Shown: positions 52,842 to 62,802, counted from the first letter of the stretch. The stretch: DNA of 64,000 bases from Oscillospiraceae bacterium (GCA_029219165.1 JAQXSW010000028.1:35811-99810); one strand, 5' to 3'. The notes: generated from the sequence alone by a model not told the origin. Made by a program: numbers and translations.

Positions 52842-54401
52842 TTAATCAAAAATGATATTTCTTTCTTCAAGATCAAAGTTGAAACCTTTTCCGGAGCCAC
52901 CGAATGTACCGCCGTATGTATTTCCATCAAGTGCGCCCTTGTATACTATTGTGAAGTATACGTTTGTTACGTTTTTAGTAACATCAACGCTGTATGCTGC
53001 AACCTTAACATTCTTTCCGGCTTCTGCCTCATAATCATCAATATCATTACCATTGAGGAAACCAATAATGGCCGGCTTTGCAATTTCTGTTCTTTCAACG
53101 CCATCGTCAAAGATTATATTTGCAACTACTTCAAAATCGTCTTTGCTCATATCTGCAGGGAAATAAACCTGTGCTGTAACTTTTAGATCTTCTACGCCGG
53201 GAGCAAAGTTGTCTTCAGCGTTAATAAGTGATCTTGCAATACGAATGTAATATGTAGTTCCGGCTTCATCTGTAATTTCAAATACAACTCTGTCATAAAA
53301 GTTTGAATTGAATGTAATTTCAAAATCTCCGTCACCCTTATCCTCTACTGTTACAGCAGCAGGGTTAACATCTAAAGCCCTAACAGTCTTGATTGGGCTC
53401 TTTGAAGCTTCTGCAAGTCCAAATTTAACTGTCTTTTCAAGAAGATATGCTGTGTATACTGCAGGGTTATTCTTTGTTGTACCGGAAATATCAACAGTTG
53501 AATTGTTAAATATTCCGTTAAGGAAACCCGGGAAGTATTCTAGTTCTTCCTCATCCGCCATGAATGAAATAGCCTCATATCCGTCTTTAATGATTGATGC
53601 ACGGAAGTTCATGTCTCCGTTTGTGTTTATTGAACTGTTTGTATTTACTGCACCGCAAGGATTAAGTGTAATACCGTGGTCATCTTTTCCGTCACCAAGA
53701 ACCGGAGCAACCTCTGTAAATTTTACTCGTCCTGCTTCATCTTCAAAGTCAGTGGCAAGAACCCAATCTGCCATTTCTTGACCAAATACATAATTTATAT
53801 TATTTCCACTCTGGTCTGTAACTTCCGAAACCTTAATTACATTGAGTGGATAAACGTCATCTGTTCTTCCAAGAAGTCCTTCAAAAAGATGATAACAAAG
53901 TTTGTCGCCTGAAGCCCAAACAAAATATGCTCTGCCGTCAAAACTAGATTCCGGACCTCCTTCATTCTGAGGACCTTTAGGTGAAACCTTAATGTGTACG
54001 CCACTTGCAGGAATACCAAATGATCCGTCAAAGTATGCCTCATTGTCCCCATTTATAGGAAGAACTTTACTAAATGCACTAGCCGGATCTTCAGCCTCTT
54101 CATAAATTATTACCTCAAAATTAGACTTGTCAAATGAATTGTCAAACTTAATTTTAAGAGTATTTAAATTTCCCGGTGAAACAACAATTTTTTTATCTCC
54201 GGTTACTGAAACATCTGTGCCGGAAATAACAGCATCTGTTGTCACAGTTTCCGAAAGTCTAAATGTAACCTTATTTTCTCCCGGATTTACATCTTCACAG
54301 TCAACAGAGATTTCATGTTCTCCTTCTGCAAATGCATTCATTGGCACAACCATTGTCAACACAACTGCAAGACAAAGTATTATGCCTATGAGTTTTTTCA
54401 T
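52842..54401 (-). CDS. Secreted beta-rich protein of unknown function
   Basis: 519 residues from ATG 54401. The upstream reading to 54473 has no ribosome binding site and no signal, whereas this start gives MKKLIGIILCLAVVLTMVVPMNAFA as a signal peptide. The mature protein has Ig-like stretches (CEDVNPGENKVTFRLSETVTTDAV; VTVEDKGDGDFEITFNSNFYDRV) and repeated YxxVF/VYFTIVYKG strands. No membrane anchor or catalytic motif is seen. It ends in YGGTFGGSGKGFNFDLEE. It probably interacts with the membrane-anchored partner encoded downstream. Confidence 0.75.
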   Translation of the reverse strand: MKKLIGIILCLAVVLTMVVPMNAFAEGEHEISVDCEDVNPGENKVTFRLSETVTTDAVISGTDVSVTGDKKIVVSPGNLNTLKIKFDNSFDKSNFEVIIYEEAEDPASAFSKVLPINGDNEAYFDGSFGIPASGVHIKVSPKGPQNEGGPESSFDGRAYFVWASGDKLCYHLFEGLLGRTDDVYPLNVIKVSEVTDQSGNNINYVFGQEMADWVLATDFEDEAGRVKFTEVAPVLGDGKDDHGITLNPCGAVNTNSSINTNGDMNFRASIIKDGYEAISFMADEEELEYFPGFLNGIFNNSTVDISGTTKNNPAVYTAYLLEKTVKFGLAEASKSPIKTVRALDVNPAAVTVEDKGDGDFEITFNSNFYDRVVFEITDEAGTTYYIRIARSLINAEDNFAPGVEDLKVTAQVYFPADMSKDDFEVVANIIFDDGVERTEIAKPAIIGFLNGNDIDDYEAEAGKNVKVAAYSVDVTKNVTNVYFTIVYKGALDGNTYGGTFGGSGKGFNFDLEERNIIFD

Positions 54402-54514
54402 ATTCCTACTCAAATTACTCACTTTCCTTTCTTTGAGCCGTTTGGTCATTTTCAACAAAATGCCTAAATACATTTAAAGTTTATCATATAAAAAAAACAA
54501 TAAACAACACGATT

Positions 54515-54564
54515 ACCAGTTTGGCAACGACCAATTTGGTAATATGCATTTTTTTTGATATAAT
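54515..54564 (+). promoter_or_regulatory. Promoter and paired palindromic operators of the double-HTH regulator
   Basis: Two similar sites, ACCAGTTTGGC (54515-54525) and the perfect palindrome ACCAATTTGGT (54530-54540), are centred 15 bp apart. A TTGGTA -35 at 54536-54541 (inside the second site) is followed by a 17-nt spacer and TATAAT at 54559-54564. The arrangement predicts autorepression. Confidence 0.6.
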
Positions 54565-54608
54565 GTATGTAAAATGACTTTAATATACATATGTAAATGG
54601 AGGTACGT

Positions 54609-56012
54609 ATGGAATTTAAAGAAGTACTGGATAAATACCTAAAGCTTATTGGCATTTCAACAAAAGAACTCGCAGAAAAAAGTGGGCTCACAACCGCAAC
54701 CATAAGTAGATATCATACAGGTGAACGTTTGCCAAGTTTCAACAGTCCGCAACTAAAAAATCTAGTTGAAGGAATTACAAAAATTGCAAATGAAAAGAAT
54801 ATAAATCTATCTTCAAATGATGTATGGAAAGACTTTAAAAATTCATACGGTAATAATGCAGAAAACTTTGAAAAGATTAGAATAAATACAAATATTTTGG
54901 TTGAATCGCTCGAAATAAACACTTCTGACATTTCAAATGCTGTTGGACTTTCAAGCTCGTATTTTTCTAGGATTTGTAATGGTAAAAGAAGTCCTGCTGA
55001 TGTTAATTCTTTTGTTGATTTAGTTTGCAAATATGTTGTCTCAAACTACTCAACTGATAGTGAAGTTAAACTTATTTCCAGCATTATTAAAACAGATCCT
55101 GAGGAATTCAGGCAAAATGGATACATACTACTTAAGACATGGCTTATTAATAATTCAAGTCAAGTTGTGCCAATTGAAAACTTCCTTGAAAAACTTGATG
55201 ATTTTGACTTGAATGAGTATATAGAAGCAATAAAATTTGACAAAATTAAAGTTCCTACACTCCCATTCCAAATTCCAACTTCTAAAATGTATTACGGACT
55301 TGATGAACTTAAAGAAGGCGAACTTGATTTTTTCAAGACAACTGTTCTTTCTAAGAATCCGGGTCCAATATTTATGTTTAATGACATGCCTATGGAGGAC
55401 ATGTCAAAGGATATGGACTTTGGAAAGAAGTGGATGATAGGAATTGCAATGAGTCTTAAAAAAGGTCTTCACATAAATATAGTCCACAATTTAGATAGAC
55501 CTTTTAATGAGCTTCTGTTGGGGCTGGAGAGTTGGATTCCAATGTATATGACCGGACAAATTTCACCTTACTATTTCACACAACCAAACAGCCAGCTTTT
55601 CTATCACACACTCTACGTTTCAGATGTTGCGGCTCTTTCAGGCTCCGGCATTAGAGGACAACACGACAAGGCAAGTTATTACTTTACAAGCAAGAAGACC
55701 GAACTTCCTATATACAGAGAAAGAGAAGAAGCACTTCTTAAGAAAGCCTCTCCTCTCATGGAAATTTATGATGAATCTCGTATGGATGAATTTGAAGATT
55801 TTAAAAATAAAGAACTACAACTTGAAGGCGACAATATACAAGAACTCCACAACGAGGATTTAACAAAAACATTCAAGAATATGAAATTCACTATTTGTAA
55901 AGATAAGTGGCTCATTATCACAAAGACAAATGCACCAACAATCCACTTCGTTATTTACCACAAGAAGCTCCGAAATACAATTGAAAATTTTATTGCTCCT
56001 TATGTAGAATAA
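54609..56012 (+). CDS. Transcriptional regulator with two XRE-type HTH domains
   Basis: 467 residues from ATG 54609 (GGAGG 5 nt upstream, ATG 54597 precedes it). Two Cro/C1-type helix-turn-helix domains: STKELAEKSGLTTATISRYH near residues 16-35, and NTSDISNAVGLSSSYFSRIC near 95-115. The remaining 300 residues form a ligand-binding-like region with IAMSLKKGLHINIVHNLDRPFNELLLGLESW. No named family recognised for it. It is divergent from the secreted-protein pair and may control that pair as well as itself. Confidence 0.85.
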   Translation: MEFKEVLDKYLKLIGISTKELAEKSGLTTATISRYHTGERLPSFNSPQLKNLVEGITKIANEKNINLSSNDVWKDFKNSYGNNAENFEKIRINTNILVESLEINTSDISNAVGLSSSYFSRICNGKRSPADVNSFVDLVCKYVVSNYSTDSEVKLISSIIKTDPEEFRQNGYILLKTWLINNSSQVVPIENFLEKLDDFDLNEYIEAIKFDKIKVPTLPFQIPTSKMYYGLDELKEGELDFFKTTVLSKNPGPIFMFNDMPMEDMSKDMDFGKKWMIGIAMSLKKGLHINIVHNLDRPFNELLLGLESWIPMYMTGQISPYYFTQPNSQLFYHTLYVSDVAALSGSGIRGQHDKASYYFTSKKTELPIYREREEALLKKASPLMEIYDESRMDEFEDFKNKELQLEGDNIQELHNEDLTKTFKNMKFTICKDKWLIITKTNAPTIHFVIYHKKLRNTIENFIAPYVE

Positions 56013-56041
56013 AACAGCGCCCATCAATTGATGGGCGTTGT
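56013..56041. terminator. Bidirectional terminator between the HTH regulator and mutL
   Basis: GCGCCCATCA / TGATGGGCG stem, near-perfect palindrome CGCCCATCAATTGATGGGCG, followed by TTGTTTTT on the plus strand. Confidence 0.85.
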
Positions 56042-56043
56042 TT

Positions 56044-57999
56044 TTATAATATTCTTCCAAACTGTTTCTCAAGTTCTTTTTTTGTAAGTTCTATTTTTAC
56101 AGGGCGGCCGTGTGGACAATAGCGGATTTCATCATGAGAGAGAAGTTTTTCTACAAACTTTTCAAGTTCATATTTTGACGTTTTGTCTCCGCCTTTTATG
56201 GCCGCACGGCATGCTGTGTTGTGGTAAATCCAGTCAAGTTTTTCAGGAACCGGCGCTGATGAACGAAGGAGATGTCCTGCCATTTCCTCAACAATTGACT
56301 TCATGTCCTCATTTATGAGCATACAAGGACACTCGCGTACAACAACAGAGCCGGGACCAAAGTCTGAAATATCAAATCCGGCGGTCAATAGCAACTCTCG
56401 GTTTTGAAGAATAACGGAGTACTCCTCCTTGGAGAGAGTTACCACAACCGGATCAAGAAGCATTTGTGACTTTACCTCACCATTGTCAGCACGAAGTTCT
56501 TCAAACAGCATTCTTTCGTGTGCAGCATGCTTATCTATTACAAGCATTTTATCTTCACACTCAACAAGTATGTAAGTGTTAAAAGCCTCACCAATTACTC
56601 TAAAGTCAGGAACCGGTGCTGATTCTACTACAAGTTCGACCGGTTCTTGTTGATCTATATTTTTTTCAACCGGATTGTAAACTACAACCTCATTAAATTC
56701 CGATTCTTGCTTTATTTCAAACTTCCTATTCTCCTGTCTTATAAAAGGCTTTGGAGGTTCAGGTTTTTGACACTCCTGTTTTTTAGAATCTATTTTTGAA
56801 TATTCGGTTTTTTTAGGCTCTAAAATTTTTTCTCCCTTCTTGTATTCAGTAGGAAGCTCTTTTGACCAAAATTCCGGATTTTTCTTTGGTATTTCTACCC
56901 TTTCATGAACATTCGCCTTCTTATCAAAGAACATCTGATTTCCCGTTATCATTGAAACTTGTAAAGGATTGTTTATTTCCTTCTGTGCAAGTTCAATTTT
57001 GGTTGGCTTATCTTTTTCCTCAATAACATTTTTTGTTGCATAATACACCGCATCAAAAATACGTTTTTCGTTTTCAAAACGCACCTCAGTCTTTGCCGGA
57101 TGAACATTTACGTCTACACAGTCAAGAGGTGTTTCTATATTCAATACACATGATGGAAATCTTCCAACCATTATTGCATTCTTGTAGGCTTGCTCTAATG
57201 CTGCACAAGCGGTTGCACTCTTAACAAGTCTTCCGTTAAGAAAGAAAAACTGCATGGATCTGTTAGAGCGTGATGCCGCCGGAAGAGATACAAGCCCGTG
57301 TACCTTTATTCCGTCAAGTTCATAATTGGTCTCAACAAGGCCATTTGCAAAGTCTTTTCCAAAGACCGAGTAAACGGCACTTTCAAGTTTGCCGTTGCCG
57401 GATGTCACAAGCTGTTGCTTGTCATCTCGTATGAAACGAATTGAAACTTCAGGATGTGAAAGTGCAATTCTATCTACTACTCCTGCAACAGAATTGCCCT
57501 CTGTTACATCCTTTTTCAGGAATTTCATACGCGCAGGTGTGTTGAAGAAAATGTCCTTTACGACAATGGTTGTACCAATAGGACAACCTGCGTCATCAAG
57601 TAACTTTTCTTCTGACCCTTCTATCTTGTACACGGTTCCAACTTCAGAGTCCTCAGTTCTTGTCAGAACGTCGACTCTTGCAACAGCGGCAATTGAAGCA
57701 AGTGCTTCACCGCGGAAACCGAGTGTACCAATTGAAAGAAGGTCATCTTCTTTCGCAATTTTACTTGTGGCATGACTCTTAAACGCATTGCGAATATCAT
57801 CACGCAAAATTCCCGAGCCGTTGTCTGTTATGCGAATGTATGTAATACCTCCGCGTTTTATTTCAACTGTTACAGAGGTTGCACCCGCGTCAATGGCGTT
57901 TTCCATAAGTTCCTTAACTACAGACGCAGGTCTTTCCACAACCTCACCGGCTGCAATAAGGTCTGCAATATGTTTTGGTAAAACATTTATCTTTGCCAC
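56044..57999 (-). CDS. mutL: DNA mismatch repair protein MutL
   Basis: 651 residues. GHKL ATPase motifs: ELMENAIDAGATSVTV, ITDNGSGI, FKSHATSKI and FRGEALASIA. The C-terminal dimerisation/endonuclease domain holds IDKHAAHERMLFE (the DxHAx2Ex4E nuclease motif) and CPHGRPVKIELTKKELEKQFGRIL. A long Lys/Glu/Pro-rich linker (KPEPPKPFIRQENRKFE) separates the halves. It follows mutS after 31 nt, the usual mutSL operon. Confidence 0.97.
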   Translation of the reverse strand: MAKINVLPKHIADLIAAGEVVERPASVVKELMENAIDAGATSVTVEIKRGGITYIRITDNGSGILRDDIRNAFKSHATSKIAKEDDLLSIGTLGFRGEALASIAAVARVDVLTRTEDSEVGTVYKIEGSEEKLLDDAGCPIGTTIVVKDIFFNTPARMKFLKKDVTEGNSVAGVVDRIALSHPEVSIRFIRDDKQQLVTSGNGKLESAVYSVFGKDFANGLVETNYELDGIKVHGLVSLPAASRSNRSMQFFFLNGRLVKSATACAALEQAYKNAIMVGRFPSCVLNIETPLDCVDVNVHPAKTEVRFENEKRIFDAVYYATKNVIEEKDKPTKIELAQKEINNPLQVSMITGNQMFFDKKANVHERVEIPKKNPEFWSKELPTEYKKGEKILEPKKTEYSKIDSKKQECQKPEPPKPFIRQENRKFEIKQESEFNEVVVYNPVEKNIDQQEPVELVVESAPVPDFRVIGEAFNTYILVECEDKMLVIDKHAAHERMLFEELRADNGEVKSQMLLDPVVVTLSKEEYSVILQNRELLLTAGFDISDFGPGSVVVRECPCMLINEDMKSIVEEMAGHLLRSSAPVPEKLDWIYHNTACRAAIKGGDKTSKYELEKFVEKLLSHDEIRYCPHGRPVKIELTKKELEKQFGRIL

Positions 58000-58030
58000 A
58001 GGTACACCTCCCTTTTAGTCGTGAATTTTA

Positions 58031-60667
58031 TTAAATATCTTTTGCCTTCTTGTTAAGGTCATAAAGAAGTTGCATTGCCTCAATTGGTGTCAGCGTATTA
58101 ACATCCAGGTTTTGAAGTTCAGTAATAATTGCATCTTTTTCAGATGAGCCAAATGACATTTGTATGCTTTCATCTTGACCACCGTAATAGGCGTCTACAT
58201 CGCCCATGCCGGCAAGCATTTTTGAAGCCTCATTTGTAATGCCACCTTGAATGGCTACAATTTGTTCAAGAACTTCACGTGCACGCTTAACAACAGGGTT
58301 TGGAACGCCGGCAAGCTTTGCAACCTCAATACCGTAACTTCCATCTGCAGGGCCACGAACAATACGACGAAGGAATATTATATCATCTCCGCGCTTCTTA
58401 CATGCAATGTTATAGTTCTTTATACCCTCAGTTTCATCTTCCATTTCAGTAAGTTCATGATAGTGGGTTGCAAAGAGTGTCTTTGCACCAATTTTATTTG
58501 TAACATATTCAAGCACTGCCTTTGCAATACTCATACCGTCAAAGGTTGAAGTACCCCTACCAATTTCGTCAAGGATAATAAGACTGTCCTTTGTTGCGTT
58601 TTTTAGTATGCTTGCAACTTCAGACATTTCAACCATAAAGGTTGACTGTCCGGATGCAAGGTCATCTGAGGCGCCGACACGAGTGAACACGCTGTCACAA
58701 ATTCCTATGCGTGCACTGGACGCAGGTACAAAGCAGCCTATTTGGGCCATAATGACAATGAGGGCAACCTGACGCATGTAGGTTGACTTACCTGCCATAT
58801 TTGGTCCGGTTATTATTGCTGCTTTGTTTTCTTTTTCATCAAGCAGCGTGTCATTTGGGACGAAAGGCGCATCAGATAGCATCTTCTCTACAACCGGATG
58901 ACGTCCGTCCTTTATTTCAAGGACACTTGAAGTTGATATTTCAGGACAAACATATCCGTTGTCTGAAGAAACCTTTGCAAAAGAACAGAGAACGTCCAGT
59001 TCTGCCACGGCATTTGCTGTACTTTGAATTCTTGAAAGTTCAGCGGCCACGGTGTCACGAACTGTGCAGAATATTTCATATTCAATGTGCTGAACACGTT
59101 CCTGTGCACCAAGAACCTTTGATTCAAGATCTTTAAGTTCCTGTGTTATATATCTTTCGCAATTTGCAAGTGTCTGCTTCCTTATGTACTCAGGAGGAAC
59201 AAGTTCCTTGAAGGAATTTGAAACTTCAATATAGTATCCAAATACCCTGTTATATCCAATTTTTAGTTTCTTTATTCCCGTTCTCTCTTGTTCATCTGCC
59301 TCAATTTTAGCAATATATCCTTTTCCACCTAAAACAATTTCACGGAGCGAGTCAAGTTCGGCACTATATCCGTCACGGATCATTCCGCCCTCACGGACAG
59401 AGAATGGAGGTTCTTCAGCAATAGCCGAGTTAATAAGATCTAAAACATCCTCTAATGGATCAATGCCTGACTCAATTTGAGAAAGAAGTTCCGTGGTTTC
59501 ACCAGCCAAAACTGCCTTTACCGGACCAAGAAGAGACACCGTCTCATAAAGACTGCGAAGTTCACGTGCATTAGCGGTGCCAAGTGAAATTCGTGTTATG
59601 AGACGCTCCATGTCATGAACATTGACAAGAAGAGAAGCAATTTCGTCACGCTTTTCCATATTGGAAATAAGGTACGACACGGCGTTTTGGCGTTTTGTAA
59701 TTGCAGCAGCAGAAACAAGTGGCTGCTCCATATACGCGCGGAGTTTGCGTTTACCCATTGCGGTTTTGGTCTTGTCCAAAACCCACAGGAGTGAACCGCG
59801 CTTGTCCCTATTGCGCATTGTTTCACAGAGCTCAAGGTTTCTGCGCGCTGCAAAATCAAGACGCATATATTTTGAGTCAGTGTAATACTGGACTGTTGTT
59901 ATATTTTGCAAGTCTGTCTTTTGCATTTCCTTAAGATAGGAAAGTGCCGCACCAAGTGCACAGACAGCCACATCTGTAATTATGCCAAGGGCATCCGGTG
60001 TTTTTTCAAAACGACCGAAGATTTCCTTTTCAGCATTGGACTTTAAAAAACGTTCTTCAGACTCCACTTGAAGTTTTATGGACTCAACACGCTTTTCATA
60101 TTCAAGTATGCCATGGAGTTTCATAGCATAGTTATTAACTATGACTTCTGTAGGTGAAAACCTACCAAGTTCGTTAAATGCATACGTTCCACCAAGTTCT
60201 GCTGATGTTGTTGTAACAAAAACTGTACCTGTTGAAACGTCTGCAAAGCAAAGACCAATGTTGTCTTTATCGGCATGAATCGCACATAAATAGTTATTCT
60301 TTGATTCATCCAACATAGAGGACTCCGTAACAGTTCCCGGTGTCACTATACGGATTACACCGCGCTTAACTATTCCCTTTGCTGTTGCCGGATCTTCAAG
60401 CTGCTCACAAATTGCAACCTTGTAACCCTTGTTTACAAGCCTTGCAATATATGTGTCCGCAGAATGAAAAGGCACACCACACATTGGCGCTCTTTCCTCT
60501 TGACCGCAGTCCTTACCCGTAAGGACCAAGTCAAGCTCACGTGACACAGTTACTGCGTCCTCAAAGAACATCTCATAAAAGTCACCGAGACGATAAAACA
60601 GTATTTCATTTTTGTATTGTTCCTTTGTCTGCAGATATTGCTGCATCATTGGTGTATATTCTGCCAT
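58031..60667 (-). CDS. mutS: DNA mismatch repair protein MutS
   Basis: 878 residues. Mismatch-binding FYEMFFEDA near residue 30, clamp/connector domains, then the ABC-like ATPase: Walker A GPNMAGKSTYMRQVAL, the signature region DDLASGQSTFMVEMSEVA, Walker B LIILDEIGRGTSTFDGMS and the H-loop TLFATHYHELTEM. The short C-terminal segment ends in a DnaN/dimer-like tail (TPIEAMQLLYDLNKKAKDI). Usual family length. Confidence 0.98.
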   Translation of the reverse strand: MAEYTPMMQQYLQTKEQYKNEILFYRLGDFYEMFFEDAVTVSRELDLVLTGKDCGQEERAPMCGVPFHSADTYIARLVNKGYKVAICEQLEDPATAKGIVKRGVIRIVTPGTVTESSMLDESKNNYLCAIHADKDNIGLCFADVSTGTVFVTTTSAELGGTYAFNELGRFSPTEVIVNNYAMKLHGILEYEKRVESIKLQVESEERFLKSNAEKEIFGRFEKTPDALGIITDVAVCALGAALSYLKEMQKTDLQNITTVQYYTDSKYMRLDFAARRNLELCETMRNRDKRGSLLWVLDKTKTAMGKRKLRAYMEQPLVSAAAITKRQNAVSYLISNMEKRDEIASLLVNVHDMERLITRISLGTANARELRSLYETVSLLGPVKAVLAGETTELLSQIESGIDPLEDVLDLINSAIAEEPPFSVREGGMIRDGYSAELDSLREIVLGGKGYIAKIEADEQERTGIKKLKIGYNRVFGYYIEVSNSFKELVPPEYIRKQTLANCERYITQELKDLESKVLGAQERVQHIEYEIFCTVRDTVAAELSRIQSTANAVAELDVLCSFAKVSSDNGYVCPEISTSSVLEIKDGRHPVVEKMLSDAPFVPNDTLLDEKENKAAIITGPNMAGKSTYMRQVALIVIMAQIGCFVPASSARIGICDSVFTRVGASDDLASGQSTFMVEMSEVASILKNATKDSLIILDEIGRGTSTFDGMSIAKAVLEYVTNKIGAKTLFATHYHELTEMEDETEGIKNYNIACKKRGDDIIFLRRIVRGPADGSYGIEVAKLAGVPNPVVKRAREVLEQIVAIQGGITNEASKMLAGMGDVDAYYGGQDESIQMSFGSSEKDAIITELQNLDVNTLTPIEAMQLLYDLNKKAKDI

Positions 60668-60710
60668 TTTACCCTCTCCATGACTCTAAAAATAACTGAT
60701 AAACTTTTAA

Positions 60711-60736
60711 AACAGGGCGACATATGCCGCCCTGTT
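60711..60736 (-). terminator. Terminator after ylbF
   Basis: AACAGGGCG / CGCCCTGTT stem (9 bp, 8-nt loop), followed by TTTTAAAAG on the minus strand. It separates ylbF from mutS. Confidence 0.75.
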
Positions 60737-60747
60737 CTAAACTCAAA

Positions 60748-61158
60748 TTAGCAACCGGCGCATGAACTGCAGCTACCTGTGCAGTCTCCACCTTCCGGCT
60801 GTGGCTCACATGTCTGTGGGTCCTCTCCGTTTACGCAGAGATAAAGAATCTGCATAAGGTAGTTCATCATATTGTCAATTTCCTGACGAGACTCCTCATA
60901 AGCAGCCATAACATCTGTGCACATAAGTGCTGTGTAAACGTTTTGGAAATCCTTATCAAGCTTTGACATAACCTTCTCATCAGGTGATGCATTCATAGAT
61001 TCAGCCTGGAACTGAGTACGGATTTCCTCAATTTTTGCCATCATGTCTTTTACTTCAGGATCATTCTCTGAAGCTTCTTTTCTAGCAACAAAATTCTTGT
61101 AGCGCTCATCCTCTTGGATTGCGGCGCCAAGTTGTCTTGTAATTGCAACTACGTCCAT
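60748..61158 (-). CDS. YlbF/YmcA family protein with cysteine-rich tail
   Basis: 136 residues. Helical YlbF-domain (MDVVAITRQLGAAIQEDERYKNFVARK, then NDPEVKDMMAKIEEIRTQFQ) with a cysteine-rich C-terminus holding five Cys in the last 20 residues (CEPQPEGGDCTGSCSSCAGC). In Bacillus, YlbF with YmcA and YaaT forms the Y-complex that directs RNase Y-mediated mRNA maturation and carries iron-sulfur clusters. A similar role is inferred from the family. It follows miaB after 69 nt. Confidence 0.85.
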   Translation of the reverse strand: MDVVAITRQLGAAIQEDERYKNFVARKEASENDPEVKDMMAKIEEIRTQFQAESMNASPDEKVMSKLDKDFQNVYTALMCTDVMAAYEESRQEIDNMMNYLMQILYLCVNGEDPQTCEPQPEGGDCTGSCSSCAGC

Positions 61159-61227
61159 TGTAATTCTCCTTTTGATTGTTTTATTTCAAATAGCATTTTG
61201 CTAAATTTTGAACTATCTAAGTTTTAA

Positions 61228-62637
61228 CTATCTGAGTTCACCCTTCAAAATCCAGGTGAGTGGTTCGGTTACTTCCACGTTACAGAAGTTACCAACACAT
61301 GAATCCGGACCATCAAATTCAATCATTATATTGCCCGATGTACGACCGGAAATTCTTCCCGCCTTGTTTCTGCCCTCACAGAGTACGCGGTAAACATTCC
61401 CTTTCATGCCCTGAGAACGCGAGAATGCAACCTCCTCCTGGGCCTTTTGAAGTTCCGCAAACCAGCGTGACTTTTCCTCATGGCTTATAGGGTCCGGCAT
61501 GCCGGCGGCCTTTGTACCTTCACGTGGTGAATAAATGAAGATATAGAGCGATGTAAAGCCAATTTCCTTTACAAGAGATACTGTATCTTGGAATTCCTCG
61601 TATGTTTCGCCCGGAAATCCCACAATTACGTCACTTGTAATGGATATGTCAGGCATAAGTTCACGTGCTCTATTAACAAGAGACAAATAATGCTCTCTTG
61701 TGTACCTTCTGTTCATTTCAGAAAGGACTCTGTTATTTCCGCACTGGAATGGTAGGTGAATATGTCTTTCAACTTTTTCACATTCCTTCATTGCAAGAAG
61801 GAGTTCCTCTGAACAATCCTTTGGGTGAGATGTCATGAATCTTATAATGAAATCTCCCGGAATGTCATTTATTTCACGGATGAGTTTGGCAAATAAATTT
61901 TTCTCTCCAAAGTCATTTCCAAATGAATTGACATTCTGACCTATGAGCATAATTTCCTTGTATCCGTCTGCCACAAGTTGCCTTGCATCTTCCATTATAT
62001 CCTCGTATTTACGGCTTCTTTCCCTGCCGCGTACAAACGGAACAACACAGTATGTGCAGAAATTATTGCATCCGTAGGCAATTGGAAGAAATGCTTTTAA
62101 ACTGTTTGTATGCTTTGTTGGAAGACCCTCAGCAATAACGCCGTCTGAGTCTGCTACAGAAAATATGCGTTCTCCATTTGTAAGACTATAATAAAGCAAT
62201 TCAGGCAAGCGATGCAAAGCATGTGGACCAAACACAATGTCTACATACGGAAAACTCTTTCTAATACGCTCTGATACATGTTCCTGTTGTACCATACAAC
62301 CACAGAGACAAATTATAAGATTAGGATTCTTCTCTTTATATTTCTTAAGTGCACCTACATTTCCAAAAACACGATCTTCAGCGTGTTCACGTACTGCACA
62401 CGTGTTAAACAGTATAAAATCAGCTTCCTCAGGCTTGTCCGTGAATTCAAAGCCCATTTCTGAAAGAAGGCCATCTATGCGTTCACCGTCAGCAACATTT
62501 CCTTGGCAGCCATAGGTATGGGTAAGAGCCAAAGGTGCCTTACCTAAAAAACGTGAAGAAATAATAGTACGAACTTCAGTAATATAGTTGAATTGTTCGT
62601 TTAGTTCCTCTTTTGAAACAACTCTTGTTCCTGACAC
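61228..62637 (-). CDS. miaB: tRNA-2-methylthio-N6-dimethylallyladenosine synthase
   Basis: 469 residues, from GTG 62637 (GGAGG 7 nt upstream). Methylthiolates i6A at position 37 of tRNAs. The UPF0004 domain's cysteines are in TYGCQGN, NTCAVREHA and CLCGCM. The radical SAM motif is YGCNNFCTYCVVP (CX3CX2C), followed by RGRERSR, typical of MiaB. The C-terminal TRAM domain ends in CNVEVTEPLTWILKGEL. It is first in the run miaB-ylbF-(terminator)-mutS-mutL. Confidence 0.96.
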   Translation of the reverse strand: MSGTRVVSKEELNEQFNYITEVRTIISSRFLGKAPLALTHTYGCQGNVADGERIDGLLSEMGFEFTDKPEEADFILFNTCAVREHAEDRVFGNVGALKKYKEKNPNLIICLCGCMVQQEHVSERIRKSFPYVDIVFGPHALHRLPELLYYSLTNGERIFSVADSDGVIAEGLPTKHTNSLKAFLPIAYGCNNFCTYCVVPFVRGRERSRKYEDIMEDARQLVADGYKEIMLIGQNVNSFGNDFGEKNLFAKLIREINDIPGDFIIRFMTSHPKDCSEELLLAMKECEKVERHIHLPFQCGNNRVLSEMNRRYTREHYLSLVNRARELMPDISITSDVIVGFPGETYEEFQDTVSLVKEIGFTSLYIFIYSPREGTKAAGMPDPISHEEKSRWFAELQKAQEEVAFSRSQGMKGNVYRVLCEGRNKAGRISGRTSGNIMIEFDGPDSCVGNFCNVEVTEPLTWILKGELR

Positions 62638-62674
62638 GTCTTTCCCTCCTTATTTCCCGTAAAACGGGTATTTA

Positions 62675-62703
62675 ATTGTATCATAAAAACATTTTAGTGT
62701 AAA
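62675..62703 (-). promoter_or_regulatory. Promoter of miaB
   Basis: TTTACA, a 17-nt spacer and TACAAT on the minus strand, about 38 nt upstream of the GTG start. Confidence 0.65.
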
Positions 62704-62740
62704 CCATATAAAATATAATAAATATATGCAATGAATTATC

Positions 62741-62769
62741 TTGTAACAGAATTATTTACATGATAAAAT
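62741..62769 (+). promoter_or_regulatory. Promoter of the PAP2 phosphatase gene
   Basis: TTGTAA, a 17-nt spacer and TAAAAT, 33 nt upstream of the ATG. Confidence 0.6.
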
Positions 62770-62802
62770 GAGAACGAATATTGTCTTTTGGAGGGATAAA
62801 AA

